A stretch of DNA of 64,000 nt from contig VZSR01003807.1 of NCBI GenBank assembly GCA_013398615.1, positions 17,669,314 through 17,733,313 of the forward strand. Direction: 5' to 3'. The translations under genes were made by a program, and so were the position numbers. Of this stretch, positions 1 to 12,000 are shown in pieces; the stretch's first letter is position 1; each line of letters starts with the position of its first letter. The notes under the pieces were generated by a model. That model searched no databases, was not told where the DNA came from, and saw nothing but the letters and a program-made list of their open reading frames with translations. The DNA is from Brachypodius melanocephalos. Taxonomy: Eukaryota; Chordata; Aves; Passeriformes; Pycnonotidae.

Positions 1-1989
1 AGAGTGGGGTTGAAATTGTTTTACACTTGGGCTTCAAGATGGTGGGTTCAGAGCGCAGGTCCCGGGAGCAGCTGTGAGGGCCCAGGTCACTGGGAAGAGG
101 TGGCTCGCCTTCCCCTGGAAAAGCAGCAGTAAGCCAAGCACAAAGCTGCAGGCTGTGCTCCAGAGTTCTTACCAAATTCCACCAATATTTCATTTGTTTA
201 ATTTTTCATGTGTAGCCAAGCTCTAGGCAGCTGTAAGGAGCTAGAACTACCAAAACACTGCGTGACAAGCTGTGCCTGCGGTATGTCTACCCACACCAAG
301 CCTAGAAAGCAGTAAAGCACTCCCAGGAACACCTGATTTTGTGACTTTCCAGCCCATAAAATCTCAGATAAGCTTTGGATAAGTAAATGGGGGCAGCAGG
401 ACGAAGTTATCCAAACAAAACTATCAACCTGCTCCTTTTATTCTATCCCCATCCACTGGTGCAAACTGAAAAGGAAACATCTCGGAAAAAGCAGGGAAGT
501 TGCTAGGAGCAAGCAGAGTCAATCCCAGAGGTTATCCCTCCTGCACCCAGAGGAAATCCCCATCTTTGTCACCGCAGTAGCAGCCAGGCCAGCAGTCAGA
601 GACCCTCTGCACTAATATCTACAGCATGGCAAAAGGTGTCGTTTCCAGAAAATGTAAAAACCATAAGGAAAAAAGAAGAGAAAGAAAACCACATGAAAAA
701 GAAAATCATGAGAGTGAAAAAAATACGGGGGACACAAATGGAAAGTTAATGTTCCCAACACACACAGTTACTGCCACAGTATTTCTGGTTTGCTTTAGTT
801 TTAAATCTCTGAGCTCATGTTGCCTCTTGTGAAGTTTAAAGACTCTGTTCCTAGCTGTATGAAAATCCTGTACCACCCTCCTGGCAGCGCTGGTCAGCCC
901 TACACACTCAAAGGCAGAGTAAAAGCTGGGGCAAGAGTGGCACCATGACCCAAAGCAGACCTGCCCCAGTCAATGGCATCTTTAGAAGGCCTCATACAAC
1001 CCTCCAAAATGCATCGATTTTAATGGTATCTGGATGTGGAGTTCAGATAAAATGCATACAGCCTGAGTTGCAATTAAAGTGCGCTCAAACTTGACACATT
1101 CAAAGAATATTTTGACACACTGGCGTGCAGATATGAATGCCATAGGTCAGATGAAAGAGAAGGGGCTGGAAAAACACCAGGAAGACAAAATGAATCCATG
1201 ACAGCACCATCCAATTTCACCATCAGGAATAATGTATTTATTTTATGCCTGAGCCAAGATTTAAATTGCCAACAGCTTTGTCATCATACCCTTTCACCCC
1301 TGGCTCACTTTTGCATACAGCATATCACAAGACACAACAATTCATTTTCTCCCGTCTCACTTCCTGTCAAACCCTCCTGCATGTTGCATAGGGATTTCTT
1401 GCCCCATAGCTGGGGATTAAATAGCCAAACGATCCAACAAAATGCAGGCTAATGCACACTCTGGTTGATATTTCCAGCTTGTCTTAGCCCGGTCTTGCCT
1501 CCGCTCCCTTGGCTTCCTGAACACATGTTCATATTTTAAAATCAATTTTAAGTTTAAAAAAGGATTTTTCCCTAAGCTGAAGAAGATCTGAATGGTTGAT
1601 CCTAAACTGGGGCCTGTTCAAAAAGTAGACAAGTCTGCCTGGGGAGCCCTGCAAGCATGGGATGCTCACGGGCTTTTTCCTCTGCAATATCCGCTTAAGT
1701 CCACTAACAGAGGTAGAAAGAGCCCATCCTGGCAGCTTGGCCCCCAGATCCTCTGAGGCAGCACTGAAGCAGCCCCTGCACCTCATCCTGTTATCTGCCT
1801 CTCCTAAGTAATTTAGGAAAGGAGTGATATAAACAACAGAAGGGCTGAAAAATATGCTTTAAAATAAGATATACAAAGAACAGATTCTATTGTCATCAAA
1901 AAGAATATTAAGGGTGAATTTTGTAAGCTGATGCACTGATGTGGGCGTTGAAAAGAGAACAGATTTTCAGATGAGCTTGTCTGGCAGCC
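1..1989. other. Intergenic DNA, no gene seen
   Basis: Ordinary AT-rich bird intergenic sequence. The open frames here (60-85 codons) have no splice-site framing, no recognisable domain and no start context worth noting. I see no repeat family I can name before the SINE that follows. Confidence 0.6.
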
Positions 1990-2130
1990 CTAAGATTAGC
2001 TCAGTTGTTAGGGCATGGTGCTAATAACGCCACAGTTGTTGGTTCAGCCCCCTATATGGGCCATTCACTCAGGAATTAGACCCAGGGATCCTTCTGGGTG
2101 CCTTCCAACTTAGAATATTCTGTGATTTTT
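1990..2130 (+). mobile_element. tRNA-Ile-derived SINE with CR1-like tail (TguSINE1 type)
   Basis: The 5' part is a degraded tRNA-Ile(AAT). It has an A box (TAGCTCAGTTG), an anticodon arm with CTAATAA, a damaged B box (GGTTCAGCCCC instead of GGTTCGANNCC) and an acceptor end TATGGGCCA. The 3' part runs through ggatccttctgggtgccttccaac to attctgtgatt and a T run, which is the conserved 3' end of avian CR1. Known biology: SINEs with this head and tail (TguSINE1) are copied by CR1 reverse transcriptase and are described from songbirds. The changed B box and the CR1 tail exclude a working tRNA gene. Confidence 0.85.
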
Positions 2131-4736
2131 TTTTTGTGATAATTCTCCTGAACCAAATTACCTCTCAAATTAATCCTGGCTTTGTGTAGATCAAATGTTA
2201 CTATTTCCAACCTTATTTGGGTGATTGGTATTGAACAGCTTGGCCAAAAAAATTAATAAGATTTATTCTTGGCACACATTCAAAGGTTTATTCAGTGATC
2301 ACAAACTTGTGATTTCAGGAGAACAACTGGTCACTCCAGTTCCACTGTGCTGCCCCTGTTCTTGTATTAGGTGGCTTAACCATTCTTAATCTTTTTTCCA
2401 TGAAATATCTTCATTTAGTTGACAAATATATGTTGCTTTGCAAAAGAAACTGATTTGCAACTCTTCTACAACTGACCTTCCAAAAGATTTGTGCACCTAC
2501 AACTTACATTTGCAAAAAAGTGCACAGTAAGCAAGTGAAGATGCTTGGAAATGCAGCCATGGGAAAAGGTTTCTAGATGTCATAGAAATGTCTATAAATA
2601 AGATTTCTCACCACTTACCCCAGTGGTTCAGGAATCCAGACTGTGGGTAACATTTTATGTCCGTGTAAACTATACCATTTCCACTGGCTTTACAGGGGAT
2701 CTGACACTGAACCCAAGGCTCAATTTTGCACTTTTGTGTTTAGAATTTGCAGACAGGAGAACAAACATCTATTTGTAGTTGTACTCTAGTCATTCTTAAC
2801 AACAATGTGCAGAAAAGTTCAACTATCCACATTCATCAGCAAGAGGAAATGCCTCATAAACTCAAAATGCTGCACTAAGGACTCTTTCAGTTTTACTTCT
2901 CTCTTTATTTCCTTAAAGAATGCTTTGTTTCTACTGCTGTGTTGTTACCATTCAACCCTGAGAAATACAACCTGCATGCTTCACCAGTCTGCCCACCCCC
3001 AGATATGCTTACAGCCAAATACTGCTTCCCCTTCCCTTTTCAAAACAAACATCCTCTCATTGCTCCACCCTTGCTGCTCAGAAGACCCTCGGAAGAGGTC
3101 AGGATACTTTGCAGATATTTGACAGCCAGCACAGCAGAGGCTTTTTTTTCTTTTGTTTTTTTTTTTTTTTTCTTCAGAGGAGAACCTACAGAAGGCTGGA
3201 ATGTGCTTGAAACTGGCATACCTGGCAGGATAGGGCCCCTACCAGCCCCAAGGGCCACCCTAAGGGGTATGGTCTCCTGGGACCAGAGACCCCAGAGCTC
3301 TCTTGAGCGCTATTCTGACCTGCAATAACAGGAGCAGTGGGCAGCAGGGAAGAACAGCAATTCCAAGGGAGCTTTGATGCTGCAGCCACTAGTAGTTTCT
3401 TCTGGGAAGGGGTGAGACAGACAGGACTGACAGCCACCAGGTTGTGGATAGGCAGTCTGGGTCACCAGGGTTAGGCTCACAACTAGCTAATGAGCTTCCT
3501 ACCCCCTTAAAAATATCTTGGTTTTCTGCTGTTTACTTTCCATGGCCACACAAGCTTCTAGTTCTGTGAAATAAGGACTTCACACCCTTTTGTCTAGCTC
3601 AGCAAGCAAGAACAGCAGCCAGTCCACCAGTAACACTCATCAAAACTGCTCCCTTGGCTTTTATGCTTCTTGAGGTATTTCAGGTTTGCACGTCACAATT
3701 ACCATCCATACCAAGATGCCATTTTCAGCCCAAGAAATGAGTTGTTCTTGTGTCCATCTAATTATCAGTCTTAGAAGTGCTTTGAAGTGTAAAGGCTAAC
3801 TATAGAAACAGTGAACATCAAAACCAAGCTGTGGGTGACGTCTGCATGAGATGTGAGCAAACCCTGCCTGTTGGCTTTTCAATCAGGGTTCAGCTCCTGA
3901 GCTACCCACCAGCACTGGGGGTGCAAGGGGTGCATTTCCAGAGTCACGAGTTAAAACAAAAGGGTACCCAAATGTCAATGTTTATAAAGCCATACTTTTA
4001 TCCACAGGTTGGGATTTCTACTCTGTGAAGACTTGCAGCTAAAATTTTATCGTAAGAACTTTCTTCTCTGAACTCCCATTTCAATGATACCTAAAAAAGT
4101 TGACTTTTAAGATAGGCAAGGGGCAAAGCTGCATAACTACTTGAATTGAAAAAGCGACAATACATGCTTGATCATATGGCTTTTGACACAGTCTTCAGCT
4201 TCTGAGACTTCTTGTGCCTCCTGAGACTTTGCTTTTGAAAAGACTGTCCAAAAAACGTTTTTGTCTTAAAGTCCATAACTAAAGCACATTTTTCTATCAC
4301 TGCTGTATATAGAGTTGGGTGAGTTCTAATTGCTCAGAACACATAAATCTTTCACTTTGATTGCATCACTGATGTAAGCATTAATCTGCTGTTTTCTAAT
4401 TTGTCTCCATGTTCTCCATAATCACCTCTCCAAAAGACAGGAGGAACAAGAGGGATGAGCACCTGACGCTGTTGGAAACTCTGTCACATGTCAGATCACA
4501 CAGGGCACATACCACTTAGTGTAAATGCAGCCAGGTCACACAGCTTCAGAGAAGGAACTAAGAGTATGTGATAGTTAGAAGTAAATACTCTCTTGTAAAG
4601 GATGCCTGTTATATTTAAAACTGGATATATATAGCATTTTTTTCTTCCTTTCAAAACAAGCAGAAGGGTTTTTTTTCATTTAAATTGTTATCGCAATAAT
4701 ACTTAGAGATGATGCATTGTCTGATCTACCTCTAAA
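2131..4736. other. Intergenic DNA with a T-rich tract
   Basis: No gene is supported. The only notable element is a T-rich tract at about 3141-3174 that includes a 16-nt T run (3156-3171). Open frames crossing it (3040-3258 minus, with a lysine run) are by-products of the tract. Confidence 0.55.
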
Positions 4737-4912
4737 GAATCATAGAACGGTTTGGGTTGCAAAGGGCCTAAAAACCATCTAACCAAAGTTCCATCTTCCA
4801 CTAGACCAGGTTGTTCAAAGCCCTCCAGCCTGGCCTTGAACACCTCCAGTAACAGAGAACCACTGTTTCTTCGGGCAACCTGTTCCAATTACTCATCACC
4901 CTCATAGGGAAA
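4737..4912 (-). mobile_element. CR1 LINE 3' fragment, inverted
   Basis: On the plus strand it reads gaatcatagaacggtttggg, then ccatcttccactagaccagg, ggccttgaacacctccag and caacctgttccaa. This is the reverse complement of the avian CR1 3' end, so the element points to the minus strand. It is truncated, about 175 bp, as is usual for CR1 copies, and has no coding capacity. Confidence 0.88.
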
Positions 4913-5334
4913 AGACCAGAGCAACTGAAAAAGAACTTTAAATGAGAATAAGAATCTCAATAGGAATACCTATTAAGTCTTTAACAGACTAGCTAACACC
5001 TATCTTAATGAGACTTAGCAGTGCATTTTTAAAAACTGTCTACATTGACATATATAAAATGCTAACCTGTAAAGAGACTGATTCCTTTGCTGGCCTACTC
5101 TGATATGAGGAAGCAGCGTCCATGTTAAACACAAGCGATGATATACCTGCAGAAATGATCCTCAGATCCATAAAACCTATAATCCCTGAATTTCCCTCCC
5201 GTGGAAATTGGCACACAGTGTAATACACTATATCCTCTGTAGGGACACAATAGAATGTTCACACCCCATCTCTGAGTGAGGGAATTTAGATATCAGCAAT
5301 AGTCCTTCCACTGAAAAATCCACACCATTATAGC

Positions 5335-5740
5335 CTACACTGGAGTCCTGTGTCCAGCTCTGGGCTCCCAAGTACAAGAATGTACTAGTACTTGGAGCAT
5401 TTACTGCTGCAGCTGCCTAATGGGAGGGTGTGGAGAGGACAGAGCCAGGCTATCCCCAGAGCTGGTGTTCATCAGTTGGGCAGGGCACAACATCACTAAT
5501 CATAATAATAAAATAAAAATCTGATTAGATACTAGCAAAATAGTTTTGCCATGAGGGCGATTAAACACTGAAACAGAGGCTCAGAGAAAGCATGGAATTT
5601 CTGATCCTGGAGATACCAAAGCTTGACTGGAAAAAGTTCTGAGCAACACAATCTAAGTTGGCCTTGCTTTGAGATGGGGATCTGGGCTAGGAGATCTCTG
5701 GAGGTCCCTTCCAACCTAAATTATTCAGAGACTCAGTGAG
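5335..5740 (+). mobile_element. CR1 LINE 3' fragment, forward
   Basis: It begins near ggagtcctgtgtccagctct, a conserved segment of the CR1 reverse-transcriptase end region, and finishes with ggaggtcccttccaacctaa and a decayed octamer tail (attattcagagactc). The middle is divergent and carries an AT-rich insertion (about 5495-5525). Many stop codons make it an old, dead copy. Confidence 0.85.
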
Positions 5741-5929
5741 AATGTGCCTAAGTTATATCAGCAGAGCTGTGCCTCCTCTATTAATTGTCAGGAATTTTAA
5801 CCGTTACATGAGAATCTGGAATCAACTGGATATATAATCGGCACAGGAAATTAGATTTTCCCCTTTAAATTAAACTGTCATGGTAGGGAGGAAAATAAGC
5901 AGGGATTGATAGTGCTCTGTAGTGTATTG

Positions 5930-5962
5930 TATAAAAGCAACTGCTATTGTTGCTTTTTCATT
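5930..5962 (+). promoter_or_regulatory. Candidate core promoter: TATA box plus initiator
   Basis: TATAAAAG lies at 5930-5937. An initiator-like TTCATTTC has its A at 5960, exactly 30 nt downstream of the first T of the TATA box, which is the standard spacing. It sits just upstream of a splice-donor-bounded segment ending at 6030. This is inference from motif geometry alone; TATA-like words are frequent in AT-rich DNA. Confidence 0.35.
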
Positions 5963-6030
5963 TCTGGGTAGAACTTTACCTTCCCAAGAGCAACAAGAAA
6001 AGTATTTTGAAGCAATGTAAAACCAGACAG
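5960..6030 (+). other. Candidate first exon of an unknown plus-strand transcript
   Basis: The segment ends at a consensus donor, CAG|GTAAGT (6028-6036). It starts either at the initiator A at 5960, or, if internal, after the acceptor-like tttctgggtag ending at 5971. The only ATG (6016-6018) is followed at once by TAA, so it would be non-coding. The next well-bounded plus-strand segments are at 17276, 20235 and 21331. Confidence 0.35.
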
Positions 6031-9000
6031 GTAAGTCCTTTTTATTTTCCTTTTATGCCTCATAGGTCTGCCTTCTTCTGTACTTTATTTGGTTTTGGAT
6101 CACACGGACCTGTTTTCACTGCTCCATTCCCTCAAGCTGCTGTATCTTCTCCTTGCCTTTTCCTTCATTGCCCTGGTTCTTGCTCCTCCCTTTTCCACTT
6201 TTTTGCAAATGACAATAGCCGCCTTCAGCTGTACCTGATCCACAGACAGCAGAAGAGCCAGAGGGTAATCTGACTTCTTTCATATCCAGGGAATAAAACC
6301 CATTTTCTATATGAGTTGCTGGAAATAATGGCAGTCACTGTTTGAGAGGAGACCACCAGGACTTGTCCAAAACCAAAGCACTACCCCAGGAGGGGCCTGG
6401 CACTTGGACTCAAACTTGGGCTCAGACTTGGAATCAGATCATGACTTGGGAACCAGAAGTCTGCTTTGCAGCAAAATGGCTGATTTGGGAGGCAGGAGAG
6501 TGTTTGTGACAGTCAGATACCTAGAAACCAGTGAAAAGAGTCCTACAAACTATTTGCAAGAAAAGCGTTGCCATTTATTGTCCTCGCACTCCTCAGATCA
6601 GGGCTTGCATGCCTTCCTTGTTAATATGCTGAATTGCCACATCAGTTCCTTCTCCCGATGGAAAAGGCTTCATGAGCCCATGGGTGTTAGCTAACCCCCT
6701 GCATTAGCATGGTGACACTGCAAATAACCAACACAGCAAGCATGACTGACCTCTGAGAGAAGCCTCTACTGCAGGCAAAGATAAAATTAACAAAACTTCA
6801 GTGTTTAGTATTTAGCAGGTGTAAATGGTGTAATTTTGAACCTCAGTGCTATAAATCTGTCCTCAGAATATTCTCTATATGCTTTCAAACTTCAGTGCTG
6901 CTGCGGTTCTTAGAAAACTGTGTTAAGCTCAATGCAAAGTACTTAGGTATATACTGGAATTAAAAGTTGTTTGTTTTTTTTTTTTTTTAATGAAACTGGT
7001 AACTACAGCATCCCATTTAGATTGAAAATACATCCCTACTTTCTAAAGTAAGGAAACAATATAACAAAATAGGAAAATTCACTGTGAGGAACGCTTGGGT
7101 TACCTCTTATACCACAGTGAAACATTTACTATTGATATGATCCACCTGTAATTCTAACTAAAAGAAGGTTCACATGTATGTGATTTCACCTGTGTGTATA
7201 GGCACATACAGAATATATCTATGCAGCTTCACTTTTTTAAATTATCTGTGTTGAAGTGAAACCAAGATAAATTTTACATGTCTTAAGGGACTCACTCATT
7301 AAACTTAATCAATGAGCTAATCTGAGATTTAGTTTTAAAATTTCAAACATGCAAATAATTCATACAAGGGGAAAAAAATTCTGAGCACTGAAAGGATATG
7401 ATTTGTGTGCAGCCTCGTTGAGGGATAAATTTAAATCCGTTTTCATTGCAGTGTATTTTGCAGCAGTTGTTACAGACCTCAAGTAAGAGTTAAAGCTAAG
7501 TTCCTTCATGAAGCTTTGCACTTAAACAGGTAATTATCATTTGGTGGTATGTACAAGAATAAGGGGGGTTTTTTTAAATTGGAATTTTTGTAATTTCCCA
7601 CTACAAAATTTGGATTAACCAGAAATGGCCGAGGGGGAAAAATGTCATTTTGGCTAACGTAAAGCAGTGTGGTTAATAAGTGACAGCTTTGGCTCCTCAC
7701 CTGAGAGACTAAGTTAATATCAGCAGTTCCCAAGCTATTGCAATGAGATCAAACATGTCAGCTGGAGCTGTTAGTGCCTGACAGGCCAATAGTAATGCTC
7801 CCTTTCCTTGGAATTGCAAGGGAGGGGTAGGAAAGTTGTGGGAATTGCAGCACCTCAGATAGATACAGGACATTCCTCAAATGCACTATCATGTGGAATT
7901 GAATAAGCAGGGCCTAAATTCAAAAATCTTCCAAAGAAAACTCAGAGTGGCAAATAAATGTGAAACAAAACTTAATTTTGGGAATGAAAAGTTCACCTCA
8001 AGAAAACCAATTAAGTGAAGGACCCTTGCTTTTACAAAACTCACCCTGTGTGCATGCACGCCTGCATGTGTGTGGTTCCTGTGGTTATGGTATAGGAGGC
8101 AACTGAATTATCAAACCAGTAATTTTGCCATCAGACTTTCGGTTTTCTTCTTGCATGCATATTCTGTGGTCAAATCCATTAGTAAGTTAGAGTGATAAAC
8201 ACCTGGAGTCTATCAAAAAACAAAGAGAGTTTTATTCTATATGTACAGCAGGCCAGGCGAACATAACGAGCAAAGACTAACTGCATAATATAGAATTCAA
8301 ACAGGAATATGTTTTTTATGATGTGCCAGCATAAGGGAGATCAAAGACTAAAGCCAAATAAATAGCAACTGGGTACCAGCAAAGGAAACATATTTAGAAC
8401 TTAAAGTAATCAGAAACAAACCCAGTGTATGCCAACACCCTCTGAATTCAAAAATAACATTTTCCTCATTTTCATAAAAGGTTTGAAGGCTGGCAGATTT
8501 TATTTTGGTTTTCAATCTGCTCTTTTTATGACTGGAAGAGAACTTTCATTTCTCACAGACAAAGGCATATGAAGCATCATCTCCTCACCCCATTATCTAC
8601 TTCCTTCTGATGTTTTTTGGGAGTTACCCCACCACCATTTCCCTGCTACTGACTGATTGAATTTTCCTTGGATGCTTCATGGAATTTGCCAGCTTACATT
8701 AAGCATTTATTGAGCTCAGCTCCTTATCTTGAACGTTCGCCTGGCAAACCGCAACAATCTGTCTGGCACCTGGGAACTGACAGAGCAAATTTTCCGAGGT
8801 GGTAAAAACAGACACCCAGAACTACAGGCTAACACTAGTTTGTGAGACAGTTCCATCTAAAGAGGAAAACTCAAATGGCTAATTTCCAGTGTCCTGTTTA
8901 GTACCTGCAATGTATCTACATAAACAGTTCTAAATGACTATCTGTACTAAAAAAACACTTGCTGGGTGGGGAGGATGGTGGAGAGGTTGGAGGAAGGAGC

Positions 9001-12000
9001 AGGGAAAAGATACAAGGGTGGCAGTGAATCGACAGGCTGAGCCTGGGGGCAAACAGTTACATCTGTGCTTGATTTGTCAGGGATTTACATTAGTGAAACT
9101 TTAACTCTTCAGATGATGAGTAAGATTACACTTACAGAACAAGTTTATGCAAATAAAGCTTAGTCTATGGAGTGTGTGACTCCAGACACAGTGAATTTGG
9201 CAGGTTTCACTGAGCCTGAATTTAATAAGTGCATTTACATAAAGGATTAGGACATCTGGAAAAGTAGCATGGTAGTTTACTGAGATATAAATAACGTTAA
9301 TTGAGAGGTCACAGTATGCAAAACACTCCATACATGTCAATGAAAATCATGGAAAATGATGGGGCAGAAGCTTGCTCTTAGTTACATCAAGCTAAGCATT
9401 ATGTACTAGCCCATCCATGCCTTTCTTAGTCCTGATTTTAGTCCCCATCACAGAACCCCACTTCATGATCGATATGAACAAAACAAGCACCTTTTTCTTA
9501 AAAATCCAAAACCAAAATCAGTGGTTCACATAAACTAACATCAGGAGATATCCAGAATGCAAAGGATCTGTAGGAAATTACTTTAAAACTGTATAAATCT
9601 AAATAAGCAGTGTGCTGGATAACTCAATTTTACCCCAAATCCCAATAACATGCTCCCGTAGCAACAAAAAACCATCTCTTTTGAGCAACAGAACACTGAA
9701 AATTGTGTTTACACCTAATTCCAACTTTCTTGAAAAGTTTTGTGATATATACTAGAATTTTGGCTTTCCAAACTAGCATACTTGTGAATTGGTAAGAATG
9801 AGATAACAAGCCATTTGCAAGAGCTATACTGTACCTCTGCACTAATTTATAGCTTGGTAGGCAATTTTAATTAATTTTTGTTTTTCTTAAAAGTATAAAA
9901 TAATTGTTTCTCAGCTTATCCAATACTTCAGAAGAGTACAGGCAGACCTTTTGCAAAATACTATAGTGTCCATATGTTTATATTCCAATATATTCTTTCC
10001 AATAAATAAATTTTTAAAACAATTGAAATGTTGCTTATACAGAGCTAAAAATAGCTTGCTTTGGGTTTGTTTTCTTTCTCCAGGTTTTTAGTAAGCTTTG
10101 CTCAGTTCTGGGTTTTTTCCAAGTTACTGACTACATGCACACAAAAGATTTGTTCCCGTGCACGCTCACTGAGACATTGCACTGCACACTCACTGTGCTG
10201 AGGTGTACAGGGGAACTCATCTGCAGAAATGTACTGCTCTTCTGGTCCTGCAAAGGCCCTCTGTGAAGAGACTTGGCCTGAAACCTGTTTAGAATTGCTG
10301 CAAAACACACTGAAGAAATATACACTCACAAAGAAAATTATGTCTATTCTCTGACCTCAAAATGATCAGTTTTGCTCCTGTGCAATCCAATTATATCATT
10401 GCTATATTTAGATGGAGTGGGAAGCTGGTTGAAATATGGGGCAGGAGCAGCTGGGCTTGTGTAGTCAGAGGGAATGTTACGGCTGTATATATTGACCTTA
10501 TCCAAACACTTCAATACATAAAATGGAAAGCCAAGACACATAAGCATGAGGTATGAACATATCAGCAGCCATGTTCGAAAGGGTTTAGGTTATGGGAGGG
10601 CCAGTTCAGCTGAGTACTGCTGCTGGCATCTGTTAAGAGCACGGGAAAACATTCCTCATGTTTTGGTCAGTGAGCCAGATGTATCACTTCATTCATCCTT
10701 GCAGTTGGATGCTGATAACATCTGAAAGCAAACAAAGGTGATGATTTGGAGTGGCTGCTAGTAGGCACGCAGTTCTCTTTCCACTTATCATGCTCTGCTT
10801 TGGTTGGATGTTTCCCAACAGACAAGATTATAACTTGCCTTAGAAAAGTGGTCGTGTTCACTAAGAATTACAAACTGTGGTCACAGCCCAAATGTAGATG
10901 AGGCTACAACACCCCAAGAAATACAGCCTAGCATGGTTCTTCTTGTAGACTTCTCACCTGATGAAATACATGCCTAAGTAATTTCTTTTCCTGCAGGGTT
11001 TATGATAGACAAATGCCAGCAGCCTTCAGCTATTTGGCTCTCTGTGTGTCTGGAGTAGGGAGCTGCAGCCCATCACTGGCACAGTCTGAGGGGCTTCTGG
11101 CCTCCTCTGCTCCTCTTTGGCATTCAAGCCATGACCCACTCCTGAGTCAGCTCGCTTTCTAAACTCAGAGTTCAATTCCATGATTTTTGAGAAACATTAT
11201 AAAAATTATCTGCAATATACTGCAAACCTCTCCATCAAATTCCAATTATTGTCATCCTATTAAATCTATTTTTAGTCCTTACTGCAGAATATTCATGTCC
11301 AAAGGAATTATTTAAATAAATTGCACATTAACTATGCAGTAAGTTACAGGGAAAGTTGCCCTAGAACAGCAGCAGATGTGAGCAAGCGAGGTTTTGTTGC
11401 ACAGAGCAGAGTATCTCATACCACTGTGAGTAATTTTGGTTAGTGCTGCCTGCTGCACAATCTTTCTCTTTTTCACATCTCAGACTGTTTGTTGCTGAGG
11501 ACACTTGGTGAAAACAGTTCCATTTCCCTTGGAGTGATGATACAGCATTTTCCTAGCACAGTATAAAATGTACAGAAAAGCAGCTTATTATTCCCTGTCT
11601 CTGACCAAGTTAATTAGATATTAGCATTAGAACCATTTTAAGTAATCTCTATCAAATCCTATTAGCTCCCTTGTTCTCTTCCAGAGTATTTGCTGAATGA
11701 TACAAAGCTTGCAGAAAAGTTAATCCTTATATACCTTATGAGTGCAGCCAAAGTATTTTGTTTGTCAGAGTAAAGGAGACCTTCAGGCTTCCCATCACCC
11801 GCACCACAGGGTGACCTTACCATTCTCCCATGGCAGCCTCAGCAGTAACCAAGAACAGCAAACTGGAGACACTAACCTGTGCTGCAGCCATGATTTTCAC
11901 AATTGTTCATAGCCTGGGTTGAGAATCTAAATGAAAAAATGTACTGAAATTCAAATCTATAGTTCCCACAGCAGCTATAACTCAGTCACGGTATTTGGGC

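Noticed and set aside
1990..2062. tRNA-Ile gene
   Set aside because: The B box and stems are damaged and the sequence continues into a CR1-type tail, so it is a SINE.
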